Below, one piece after another: positions 22,625 to 28,905 of a DNA stretch of 28,905 bases. This stretch comes from Treponema sp. UBA1793 (GTDB taxonomy: Bacteria; Spirochaetota; Spirochaetia; Treponematales; Treponemataceae), in the NCBI GenBank assembly GCA_002314445.1, contig DCFX01000007.1, positions 1 through 28,905 of the forward strand, given 5' to 3'. The translations under genes and the position numbers were made by a program. Each line of letters starts with the position of its first letter. Position 1 is the first letter of the stretch. Below the pieces are notes generated by a model. The model made no database searches and was not told where the DNA came from. It saw only the letters and a list, made by a program, of their open reading frames with translations.

Positions 22625-24109
22625 ATAAAAAAGGTAGCAATTATTGGTGCCGGAATTTCAGGGCTTTCTGCAGGCATTTATGCCCGGCAGAGCGGATTCG
22701 ATGTAACTATTTATGAGAGTGATTCACTTCCGGGCGGGGCTTCGACCAGCTGGAAGAGAAAAGGGTATTTGTTTGAGGGGGGGGTGCACTGGCTGACCGG
22801 ATCTTCAGATAAAACGCCGCTGAACAGGCTCTGGCGCGAAGTCGGCGCACTGGGCGGCAATGTAAAGGTCTATAACCGGGATATGTTTCAGGTGTTTGAC
22901 TGGAACGGCAGAACAGTATGCCTTTATCGTGATCTTGAAAAACTCCGCCGTCATTTTCTTGAAATCTCGCCGGAAGACACAAAAGTAATCAACCGGCTGT
23001 GTACGGATATCCGGAAATTTACAAAAATAAGTATGCCTGTAACTGATATAAACGGTGTGCAGGTGAAGTACAAATCTTCCGTTCCGATGCAAATGCTGCT
23101 CGGCATGCTGCCTGTTTTACCTTCTATGCTGGTTTATTTTAACGAGACTGCCGGAGAATATATAAAACGGTTTAAGAGCCCTCTGCTGCAGATGATGATT
23201 AAGAATATTGTCGGTCCCGATTACAGTGCCGGTGCCCTGCTTTTTACGATTGCGACGCTTGTTTCCGGTGACGGAGGATATCCTGAGGGCGGGTCTGTCG
23301 GTATGGTAAAAAGAATGGCTGATTATTTTCAGCATCTGGGCGGTAGAATAATGTATAACACTGCTGTTGACAGCGTGTATGTCCGCAACGGCACAGCGGA
23401 AGGCATGCGTGTCGGTAATGAAACAATTCCGGCAGACGCGGTTATTGTTACCCGCGATACTCTTTCTGCCGTCGATACGTTGTTCAATCCTCCGCTTAAG
23501 GAACCGTGGACTAAGCGGATGCATAAAAATGTCGTGCCGCTTCTTAATACGTTTATCTGTGCGGGAGTGGAAGCTGATTTGTCCGGTCTGCCGGAAAGAA
23601 TACAGTTCGTACCGGAGCATCCGTTTATATGCGGAGGTATACCACAGCCGATTATCCTGGTCTGCAATTATGCGGACTATGCAGGATATGCACCATCCGG
23701 CTGTACCGCTGTTACTTCATGCATCATCGGTGACAGTTATGATTTCTGGAAAGCATGCAGAGAGAATGGTACCTATAAATCGGAAAAAGAAAAACTTGCA
23801 AAAGCTTTCATACAGATACTGGCGGAAAAATATCCTCAGACTGCCGGAAAAGTTGCTGTCTGGGATGTAGCGACGCCGCTGACTTACGAACGGTATCTCG
23901 GTTCCTGCAGGGGGTCCTGGATGACAGTTCTGGGAAAGGGCTTGAAATATGAAAGTTATCCGTCAAAGCCGAAAAGTATAAAAAATGTTTATTTTGCCAG
24001 CCAGCGTCTGCGGAGTCCCGGCGGACTGCCTATTGCTGTTGATTCGGGACGAAGGGCTGTTCAGTATTTGTGCAGGGATGCCGGTTCTGTGTTTCAGGGG
24101 GATATTTAA
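22625..24109 (+). CDS. CrtI-type FAD-dependent oxidoreductase (phytoene desaturase-like), probable ATA start
   Basis: Perfect AGGAGG at 22611-22616 is followed by no ATG, GTG or TTG. Instead ATA (22625-22627), eight bases on, is in frame and begins IKKVAIIGAGISGLSAG, exactly where these proteins normally start (M-K-K-V-I-I-G-A-G). A standard start ATG at 22556 would add 23 residues without a ribosome binding site. So the start is either a non-AUG codon or a mutated ATG. The protein shows the dinucleotide fold GAGISGLSAGIYARQSG, YESDSLPGGASTSW (GG motif), GGVHWLTG, and the C-terminal FAD-binding VYFASQRLRSPGGLPIAVDSGRR. Related enzymes act on carotenoids, retinol and other long hydrophobic chains; the substrate here is unknown. 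Possibly translated together with the acylphosphatase that follows 34 bases later. Confidence 0.8.
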   Translation: MKKVAIIGAGISGLSAGIYARQSGFDVTIYESDSLPGGASTSWKRKGYLFEGGVHWLTGSSDKTPLNRLWREVGALGGNVKVYNRDMFQVFDWNGRTVCLYRDLEKLRRHFLEISPEDTKVINRLCTDIRKFTKISMPVTDINGVQVKYKSSVPMQMLLGMLPVLPSMLVYFNETAGEYIKRFKSPLLQMMIKNIVGPDYSAGALLFTIATLVSGDGGYPEGGSVGMVKRMADYFQHLGGRIMYNTAVDSVYVRNGTAEGMRVGNETIPADAVIVTRDTLSAVDTLFNPPLKEPWTKRMHKNVVPLLNTFICAGVEADLSGLPERIQFVPEHPFICGGIPQPIILVCNYADYAGYAPSGCTAVTSCIIGDSYDFWKACRENGTYKSEKEKLAKAFIQILAEKYPQTAGKVAVWDVATPLTYERYLGSCRGSWMTVLGKGLKYESYPSKPKSIKNVYFASQRLRSPGGLPIAVDSGRRAVQYLCRDAGSVFQGDI

Positions 24110-24143
24110 AGACTGATAGTATGAGTGATACGACGGTGAACGG

Positions 24144-24416
24144 ATGAAACAGAGAATACAATACATTTTTACCGGATATGTACAGGGCGTGGGATTCCGC
24201 TATACGGCTTTACATGCAGCTGTTTCGCTTGGCCTTACCGGATGGGTGCGTAACGAATATGACGGAAGCGTTACAATGGAAGTTCAGGGAGAAGAAACTG
24301 CGCTCAGGGCTGTAGTGGAACTGATTGAAAGGAATCCCGGTATAAGTGTCGACAAAGTACGTTCAGAAAATATTCCGCCCGATCCGGAAGAAAAAGCCTT
24401 TAAAATCCGGTATTGA
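24144..24416 (+). CDS. acyP: acylphosphatase
   Basis: This 90-residue enzyme hydrolyses acyl phosphates such as carbamoyl phosphate and acetyl phosphate. The family pattern is complete: YIFTGYVQGVGFRYTALHAA with the catalytic Arg19, GLTGWVRNEYDGSVTMEVQG with the catalytic Asn37, and a final FKIRY strand. The length equals that of typical bacterial forms. GGTGAACGG gives a weak ribosome binding site before the ATG. Housekeeping enzyme. A long stem-loop follows the stop. Confidence 0.95.
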   Translation: MKQRIQYIFTGYVQGVGFRYTALHAAVSLGLTGWVRNEYDGSVTMEVQGEETALRAVVELIERNPGISVDKVRSENIPPDPEEKAFKIRY

Positions 24417-24422
24417 TCTATG

Positions 24423-24468
24423 CAGTCAGTTTTTCATCTTCTCATTCTGACAGATGAAAAACTGACTG
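24423..24468. terminator. long stem-loop between convergent genes
   Basis: CAGTCAGTTTTTCATCT (24423-24439) pairs perfectly with AGATGAAAAACTGACTG (24452-24468), 17 bp around a 12-base loop. No T-run follows, yet its place between the convergent acyP and GIY-YIG-like genes suggests a shared transcript end. Confidence 0.75.
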
Positions 24469-24508
24469 TAAAATTTGATGCAAAATCAGAGAGAAAAACA
24501 GCAGTGTA

Positions 24509-24865
24509 CTATTTTTCGCAGACAGGACATTTCCAGTTTGAGCCCTCAGGGCAGACCGGATGTGTGTTGTTGTGCAGTTTTTTATTTTCTCCGAAGTCAT
24601 GATAATTTCTGCATTCCTTTTCAAATGCTTCAAGGGATGATAATGCATATGAATACTTGAATCTTTGATATTCTTTATGTTCTCCGATGTGTTTTTTGAT
24701 CTGGCTGTTGATGTCTTCGTCCGCCCTGCCAATATATTCAACAATAAAACTGCCCTTTGTCTTTACATATCCCAGTGCATAGTTACCGGCTGATTTTTTA
24801 GTGATCTGTCCGTCGACATTCTCGACAGTAAAATCAAAAGATTGTCCCATGTTCAAACTCGCCAT
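24509..24865 (-). CDS. small GIY-YIG-like protein with a C-terminal CxxC
   Basis: This 118-residue protein has a pattern that resembles the GIY-YIG endonuclease core. GNYALGYVKTKGSFIVEYIGRADEDINSQIKKHI corresponds to the two strands and the following helix with Y-I-G-R. The next part, KYSYALSSLEAFEKECRNYHDFG, has the conserved E....E..YHDFG. The tail HPVCPEGSNWKCPVCEK has a CPVC zinc-knuckle-like end. The overall shape N-GIY-YIG-KYH-NWKCPVC recurs in small bacterial proteins of unknown role. AAGGAG lies six bases before the ATG. Catalytic activity is unproven; DNA processing is the family precedent. It converges on acyP with the long stem-loop between. Confidence 0.7.
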   Translation of the reverse strand: MASLNMGQSFDFTVENVDGQITKKSAGNYALGYVKTKGSFIVEYIGRADEDINSQIKKHIGEHKEYQRFKYSYALSSLEAFEKECRNYHDFGENKKLHNNTHPVCPEGSNWKCPVCEK

Positions 24866-25151
24866 AGAAAACTCCTTGTTCGGAAATTACCTGTTCATAA
24901 AATAAATATCATCTGAATTGGCTTGAAAGAAGTGAATGGAAAAAGAAGATCAAGCAGCTCGAATAATATTAACGTTATTTCGTTATCATCGGCCTTTTTA
25001 GTGTCCGGATAATTTCTTTCCGGTAAATTCTTATTTAGTATAGAACTAAAACCGGGTATGGTCAACATAGCGGGTGTATATAAAATTGGTGCGTCAGAAT
25101 TATAGTACACGCAAAGTAAATACAAGCTGTATACGTTTAAAAAAATAAAAT
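24866..25151. other. non-coding gap between the GIY-YIG-like and GH172 genes
   Basis: AT-rich; no gene or RNA is evident. The only long open frame (minus strand, 24895-25125, 76 codons) lacks a ribosome binding site and family features. Confidence 0.4.
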
Positions 25152-25182
25152 GGGGCTGCCGGATTTTTCCGGAGCAGCCCCC
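25152..25182 (-). terminator. terminator of the carbohydrate operon
   Basis: GGGGCTGCCGGA and TCCGGAGCAGCCCC form a stem with one bulged base and a TTTT-type loop. On the minus strand it is followed by ATTTTATTTTTTT, a strong U-tract. It lies 41 bases beyond the stop of the GH172 gene. Confidence 0.9.
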
Positions 25183-25222
25183 GTAGAAAAATACTAAAAC
25201 CTGAAAAGCAGCAATCCTGCTG

Positions 25223-26317
25223 TTAACGCGGAATGCGTTCTTCTCTTGAGGGAATTTCCGGGAAAGCCTGTGCTTTTCCGTTTTGATACCAGTATGCTAC
25301 TGATGCTATATCATCAGCGCGCTCAAACAGGTGTTCGCCGTTATGTCCGATCTGCTGGATTGTTACTTTCAAATCGTGAGCAAAGCGGATCGGATCCATA
25401 ATGTGCCAGCGGTACAGTCCGTGAGCCGGAACTGCATCATATCCGTATATTGGGACAGTACCGCTTGTTACACTGTGATACGGATATCCCATAAACGGTG
25501 TGTTGTACGTTGTTTCTTCTCTGCTTATATTCCCGTGCTGATCTTTTTCATAAAATCCCCATGCGCCGCCGACATAATCTTCCACACCCGTTCCGCAGAT
25601 TGTGGGATAGTCTCTGTCCCCGTCGATATAGAATTTTATTTCGCCTTCGCCCCACCAGTACCGTTCAAGCGCTGTCCAGGCAAAATAGGTACCGACATAC
25701 TGACCTTTGCCTTGTATGTTGTCTACGATAACATAATCTTCCCCGATGTTCGCATACTTTGTCCGGCGCCATTGTGCATAAAAATATGCGGTGTTTTCAG
25801 GTACAGGCTCCAGCGTGTAATTAACCGTGTAAAAAAAAGCATGGATAAGGCCGCCGTGCTGGTTTTCAATTGTAATGCGTGCATGTTTGCGAAACGGCAT
25901 CGGAAAGAAGCTGTTAAATCCGCCGTACGGCGCAACAACAATCGGCATGGAATTCACCTGGCATTTAGCCGAAAAACCACAGCAGAAAAAATCTCCCAGA
26001 GGTGTTTCGACAGCAGGATTTTCATTATTGTCCCAATACATGCGCAGAATCAGATCGCGGAGGACAAACTCTCCTGCGGGAGAACTGTCCTGTACTGTTA
26101 TCCATATATGATGGATAACGCCCGGTCCGTTTATATCCGCCATTGTTGTTTCAGTATCCGGTTCCAGGTCAAGGAACGCTTTTCCCTTTCTGCTTTTTCC
26201 TAATATGCTGGCAGCTGTTCCGCCTTTCCCTTTTTCTCCTGTAGGATTTTCCGCATTAATTGATCTGCTTTCCGCATTATCAAGTTCTGCCAGATTTGAA
26301 AGATTTCTTTCTATCAT
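25223..26317 (-). CDS. GH172 glycosidase (DUF2961)
   Basis: This 364-residue cytoplasmic enzyme belongs to the DUF2961 family, now GH172, whose characterised members cleave or rearrange alpha-D-fructofuranosides and beta-D-arabinofuranosides. Typical motifs are SRSINAENPTGEKGKGG near the N-terminus, GPGVIHHIWITV, a PLGDFFCCGFSA strand, and the core YWWGEGEIKFYIDGDRDYPTICGTGVEDYVGGAWGF with the conserved acidic residues of the active site. There is no signal peptide, so the substrate is imported first. The ATG overlaps the operon so closely that its start is two bases past the permease stop, with AAAGGA upstream. It is the last gene of the operon with a MalF/MalG-type permease pair and a solute-binding protein, so it probably acts on the imported oligosaccharide. 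Confidence 0.9.
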   Translation of the reverse strand: MIERNLSNLAELDNAESRSINAENPTGEKGKGGTAASILGKSRKGKAFLDLEPDTETTMADINGPGVIHHIWITVQDSSPAGEFVLRDLILRMYWDNNENPAVETPLGDFFCCGFSAKCQVNSMPIVVAPYGGFNSFFPMPFRKHARITIENQHGGLIHAFFYTVNYTLEPVPENTAYFYAQWRRTKYANIGEDYVIVDNIQGKGQYVGTYFAWTALERYWWGEGEIKFYIDGDRDYPTICGTGVEDYVGGAWGFYEKDQHGNISREETTYNTPFMGYPYHSVTSGTVPIYGYDAVPAHGLYRWHIMDPIRFAHDLKVTIQQIGHNGEHLFERADDIASVAYWYQNGKAQAFPEIPSREERIPR

Positions 26318-26319
26318 AA

Positions 26320-27168
26320 TTATCCTTTAACTCCCCCTGACATCAAATCTACCAGATATCTCTGAAGATATATGAACAGAATAACAATAGGAATAGTGAC
26401 CAGTGTGCTCATTGCCATGATTTCTGCCCATTGAATAAAAAATTCGCCGCGGAAACTTGTTAATCCAAGCGGTAAAGTCCACAACGCAGCACGCTTCATC
26501 ATTGTTGAGGCGAACAGATAATCGCCCCATCCCGTAACGAACGCAACAAGGGAAATGGCGGAAATGGAAGGAACTGAAAGGGGAAGGATTATACGGAAAA
26601 AAATACCCCATTGTGAACATCCGTCTATCTTTGCAGCTTCTTCCAGCTCTATAGGGATATTGTTAAAAAATCCGACAAACAGCCATGCACTTGTTGGAAG
26701 AAAAACTGCAGCATAGGTTACCATTAATACACCAAGACTGTTGGTCAACCCCAGTTTTGCAATATTCATATAATAAGGAATAAGAATAATAATCCACGGG
26801 ATTGTCTGTGTCAGCGCTATCATGAACCACAGCGGTTTTTTAAATTTGAAGCTGAACCGGGAGATGGCGTATCCCATTGTTGCGGAAAAACTTATGGCTA
26901 TGAAAGTTGCGATAAGGCAGACCCATAAACTGTTCCACGACCAGGTACCAAAACCGGAACCGCTGAAATTATATGACTGGATGGCATTCTTATATGCCTG
27001 CAATGTAGGCTGTCTGGGTATCAGGCCGTGGTCAAGTGAAAATATATTCTGCGTTGTGCGCAGGGAATATGAAATCATAATGACGAACGGAAGTAAAACA
27101 AAAATACATACCAGTAAAACCAGCATATATTTTATGATACCTGCGGCTGTTTTTCTGAACGGCTTCAT
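26320..27168 (-). CDS. ABC sugar transporter permease, MalG type
   Basis: This 282-residue inner-membrane permease has the MalG-type order: MKPFRKTAAGIIKYMLVLLVCIFVLLPFVIMI (first helix), then helices around 80-105, 115-135, 145-165, 195-215 and 245-270. The EAA loop EEAAKIDGCSQWGIFFRIILPLSVP for contact with the ATPase is intact. FFIQWAEIMAMSTLVTIPIVILFIYLQRYLVDLMSGGVKG is the typical C-terminus. Its ATG overlaps the stop of the MalF-type gene by four bases (ATGA), so the two are coupled. No ATPase gene is in this window; a shared one such as MsmX/UgpC-type elsewhere is likely. Confidence 0.93.
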   Translation of the reverse strand: MKPFRKTAAGIIKYMLVLLVCIFVLLPFVIMISYSLRTTQNIFSLDHGLIPRQPTLQAYKNAIQSYNFSGSGFGTWSWNSLWVCLIATFIAISFSATMGYAISRFSFKFKKPLWFMIALTQTIPWIIILIPYYMNIAKLGLTNSLGVLMVTYAAVFLPTSAWLFVGFFNNIPIELEEAAKIDGCSQWGIFFRIILPLSVPSISAISLVAFVTGWGDYLFASTMMKRAALWTLPLGLTSFRGEFFIQWAEIMAMSTLVTIPIVILFIYLQRYLVDLMSGGVKG

Positions 27169-28067
27169 AATGCACCTTCTTTATTCTGATTCTGAAAATA
27201 AATAATGGAAAAAATCAGGCAGAACACAAGCAGCAGGACACCCTCTGCACATGCCATTCCGACTTTATAAAAGCGGAACGCGTTGAGGTATATATCAATG
27301 CCTATAACACCTGTAGCACTGTCCGGACCGCCTTTTGTAATGAGATAAATGAGCTCAAATTCCTTTACAGTCCACAGGACCTGCAGCGTCAGAAGTGTAT
27401 TCCATATTGGCTTTATCTGGGGCCATGTAATATACAGGAACTGTCTGAATCTGCCGGCGCCGTCTATGGAAGCTGCATCGTAATAGTCCTGGGGAATTCC
27501 GCCGAGTGCGGCAAGGAGCATTAAAGAGATGAACGGAAAATTTTTCCAGATACCGATAATAGTAACGGCGGCAAATGCGCTTGTCGTCCCGTTGAATACC
27601 TGGAACGGGCCTTTGACAAACGGTAATTTTGTAATCATCCCGCTTAGAATGCCGTAATTCGGGTCAAGGGCAATGAGGAAAACATTACATACAACGACGG
27701 AAGGCATTGCCCATGGAATGAGCATAAGCCCCCGGACAACCGATCTCCCGACGAATTTCTTATTCAAAAGGAGTGCGACAAACAGTCCCAGTATCATTTT
27801 GCCAAAAACGCATAAAACTGTATAACTGATTGTAGCGTATCCCATCGTTTTGAACTGGGATAATCCAAAAACAGCAATATAGTTTTTAAATCCCGCAAAC
27901 GGATGGCTTTTTGAACTGGCACTCAGCGACCACTGCTGAAATGACATCAGAATAGTCTGGAAAATCGGTATGAACACAAAAATTGAGAGTACTATGACAG
28001 CCGGCAGAATGAACTGCAGAATTGTAGTACTTTCCCTGTTTGATTTTAACGGTGAAGGTTTATTCAA
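27165..28067 (-). CDS. ABC sugar transporter permease, MalF type
   Basis: This is a 300-residue inner-membrane permease. I chose TTG 28067 because AGGGG lies seven bases upstream and the protein then starts LNKPSPLKSNRESTTILQF, a normal short leader. ATG 28118 is inside an intergenic stem-loop and would add 17 residues. Six helices are visible, and the EAA loop is YDAASIDGAGRFRQFLYITWPQIKP. The upper periplasmic loop is short, as in sugar permeases of the MalF/UgpA type. It is followed by MalG in a four-base overlap, and preceded by the solute-binding protein. Substrate is probably the glycan cleaved by the GH172 enzyme. Confidence 0.9.
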   Translation of the reverse strand: MNKPSPLKSNRESTTILQFILPAVIVLSIFVFIPIFQTILMSFQQWSLSASSKSHPFAGFKNYIAVFGLSQFKTMGYATISYTVLCVFGKMILGLFVALLLNKKFVGRSVVRGLMLIPWAMPSVVVCNVFLIALDPNYGILSGMITKLPFVKGPFQVFNGTTSAFAAVTIIGIWKNFPFISLMLLAALGGIPQDYYDAASIDGAGRFRQFLYITWPQIKPIWNTLLTLQVLWTVKEFELIYLITKGGPDSATGVIGIDIYLNAFRFYKVGMACAEGVLLLVFCLIFSIIYFQNQNKEGAL

Positions 28068-28085
28068 AATAGTACCCCTGTACAA

Positions 28086-28114
28086 AGCCGGATGCATGTT
28101 GTCAGTATCCGGCT
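28086..28114 (-). other. stem-loop between the solute-binding and MalF-type genes
   Basis: AGCCGGAT (28086-28093) pairs with ATCCGGCT (28107-28114) around a 13-base loop. It lies just after the solute-binding gene, as in many binding-protein operons where it stabilises the upstream mRNA and lowers downstream expression. Confidence 0.7.
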
Positions 28115-28128
28115 GCAATTAATAAAAA

Positions 28129-28905
28129 TCAGTTCTTGAGCGCCTTTATCATCTCATTCTGTCCCCAGTCAAGGGCATCTTTTACAGAACGGGTGCCAAG
28201 CAGCGCGCTTGAGATTGACTCCTGTAAAATATGATCGAACTGATTCCACTGTTTTATGTCAGGAACTGAACGCATTTCAAAATTCTGGCATGACTGGATA
28301 AAGGCTGCCTGTTTAGGATAAATTTTGGCATAATCAGCATAAACAAGTTTATTTGTAGGAGCCGCACGGCGCATTGCAAGTTTCTGTGCATATTTGCTGT
28401 GCAGGTATGCAATGAACTCAAAAGCTTCGTCGGGATGTTTGCAGTTTGTTGAAATTGCAACAGGGTTGCCCCATGAAACGAGCACTGGTTTTTTGTCTGC
28501 GGAATAAGCAGGGAACGGGGCAAAGCCAAGATCGTTTTCATACTGGTCAGGAGTCATCATCGATTTAAAGTTTGCGATCGTCCATACGGCAGCCTGACAG
28601 GTCGCGACAGAACCATTTGCGAACATTGCATGAATGTCTGTGACCGTTTTTGTACCCTGAGGAGCCGTATCATGATACATCTTCTTCATGAATTCGACCG
28701 CTTTAATATTTTCAGGTGAATTGAAAATCAGCCTGTCGGGAGTATACGGACCCTGTTCTTTCGGGAATATTCCGCCGCCTGCAGTCCACAGCCAGTGCAT
28801 GTGCCACCATCTGCTGAGCGTTTCTACAAACGTCGGATGTCCCCATCCGTAAACGTCAGGCGTTCCGTCCTTATTCGTATCAACCGTAAGTTTTTTAGCG
28901 GCATT
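28129..28905 (-). CDS. ABC transporter solute-binding protein, MalE/UgpB type (5' end outside the window)
   Basis: The frame is open to the window edge, and 258 C-terminal residues are visible. The family pattern is intact. An early VDTNKDGTPDVYGWGHPTFV precedes WWHMHWLWTAGG, then FNSPENIKAVEFMKKMYHD, FANGSVATCQAAVWTIANF, LGFAPFPAYSADKKPVLVSWGNPVAISTNCKHPDEAFEFIAYL, RRAAPTNK and a final HILQESISSALLGTRSVKDALDWGQNEM. These mark a periplasmic (or lipid-anchored) binding protein for an oligosaccharide. It heads the operon with the two permeases and the GH172 enzyme. The signal sequence and any lipobox are out of view. Confidence 0.92.
   Translation of the reverse strand, partial: NAAKKLTVDTNKDGTPDVYGWGHPTFVETLSRWWHMHWLWTAGGGIFPKEQGPYTPDRLIFNSPENIKAVEFMKKMYHDTAPQGTKTVTDIHAMFANGSVATCQAAVWTIANFKSMMTPDQYENDLGFAPFPAYSADKKPVLVSWGNPVAISTNCKHPDEAFEFIAYLHSKYAQKLAMRRAAPTNKLVYADYAKIYPKQAAFIQSCQNFEMRSVPDIKQWNQFDHILQESISSALLGTRSVKDALDWGQNEMIKALKN

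Noticed and set aside
25331..26203. 290-codon plus-strand frame opposite the GH172 gene
   Set aside because: It is antisense to a strongly supported enzyme, rich in Cys, His and Ile runs, without a ribosome binding site.

Overview
The window looks like a treponemal (spirochaete) chromosome segment. The evidence is a LolA-like exporter-associated protein of the family named after T. pallidum TP_0789, beside an MMPL/RND exporter and an outer-membrane barrel. Other support is a relaxed spirochaetal-type lipobox, a tRNA without an encoded CCA, and an integron-type attC site in AT-rich DNA, since chromosomal integrons are known in Treponema. The species cannot be named from sequence alone.

Layout. 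(1) 1-780: AT-rich accessory DNA with the 3' end of an unknown gene, a coupled two-helix membrane protein and a gene remnant, closed by a bidirectional terminator. (2) 781-1427: a small tail-fibre-like beta protein and tRNA-Val(CAC), both on the minus strand. (3) 1554-7752: a three-gene minus-strand envelope operon (RND exporter, LolA-like carrier, outer-membrane barrel) with a stem-loop in each gene junction. It is read divergently from an ArsR-type regulator across a nested palindromic operator. (4) 7802-14956: single genes: 4-alpha-glucanotransferase, YciI-like protein, a methyltransferase-like protein, a DUF898 membrane protein, a GNAT acetyltransferase, a secreted protein of unknown function and an AraC/GyrI-type regulator.

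(5) 14957-18780 is the accessory hot spot. It holds a degenerate tandem array with a 22-bp period and built-in dyads, and an internally deleted UmuD/S24-like gene whose promoter is overlaid by a palindrome. It also holds a strikingly AT-rich block: a DUF1761 membrane protein, a metalloenzyme with the full ligand spacing of zinc phospholipase C/S1-P1 nuclease, a clear attC-like site, an alpha/beta-hydrolase lipoprotein and a possible truncated second attC. The block ends in an AraC/GyrI C-terminal fragment, so the whole segment lies between two copies of the same regulator C-terminus, marked by a 14-bp direct repeat.

(6) 18908-24865: housekeeping and miscellaneous genes: small conserved membrane protein, YdcF-like protein, LysE-type exporter, C69 dipeptidase, CrtI-type flavoprotein with a probable non-AUG start, acylphosphatase and a small GIY-YIG-like protein. 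(7) 25223-28905: a minus-strand carbohydrate operon cut by the window edge: solute-binding protein, two ABC permeases and a GH172 (DUF2961) glycosidase, ending in a strong terminator. It probably imports and cleaves a fructose- or arabinose-containing glycan; together with MalQ this suggests a saccharolytic, gut- or mouth-type treponeme.

The most interesting items are the 22-bp dyad array beside the UmuD-like remnant, the attC-associated PLC/S1-P1-like enzyme that lacks a signal peptide, and the nested operator with stem-loop junctions of the RND-LolA-barrel operon.
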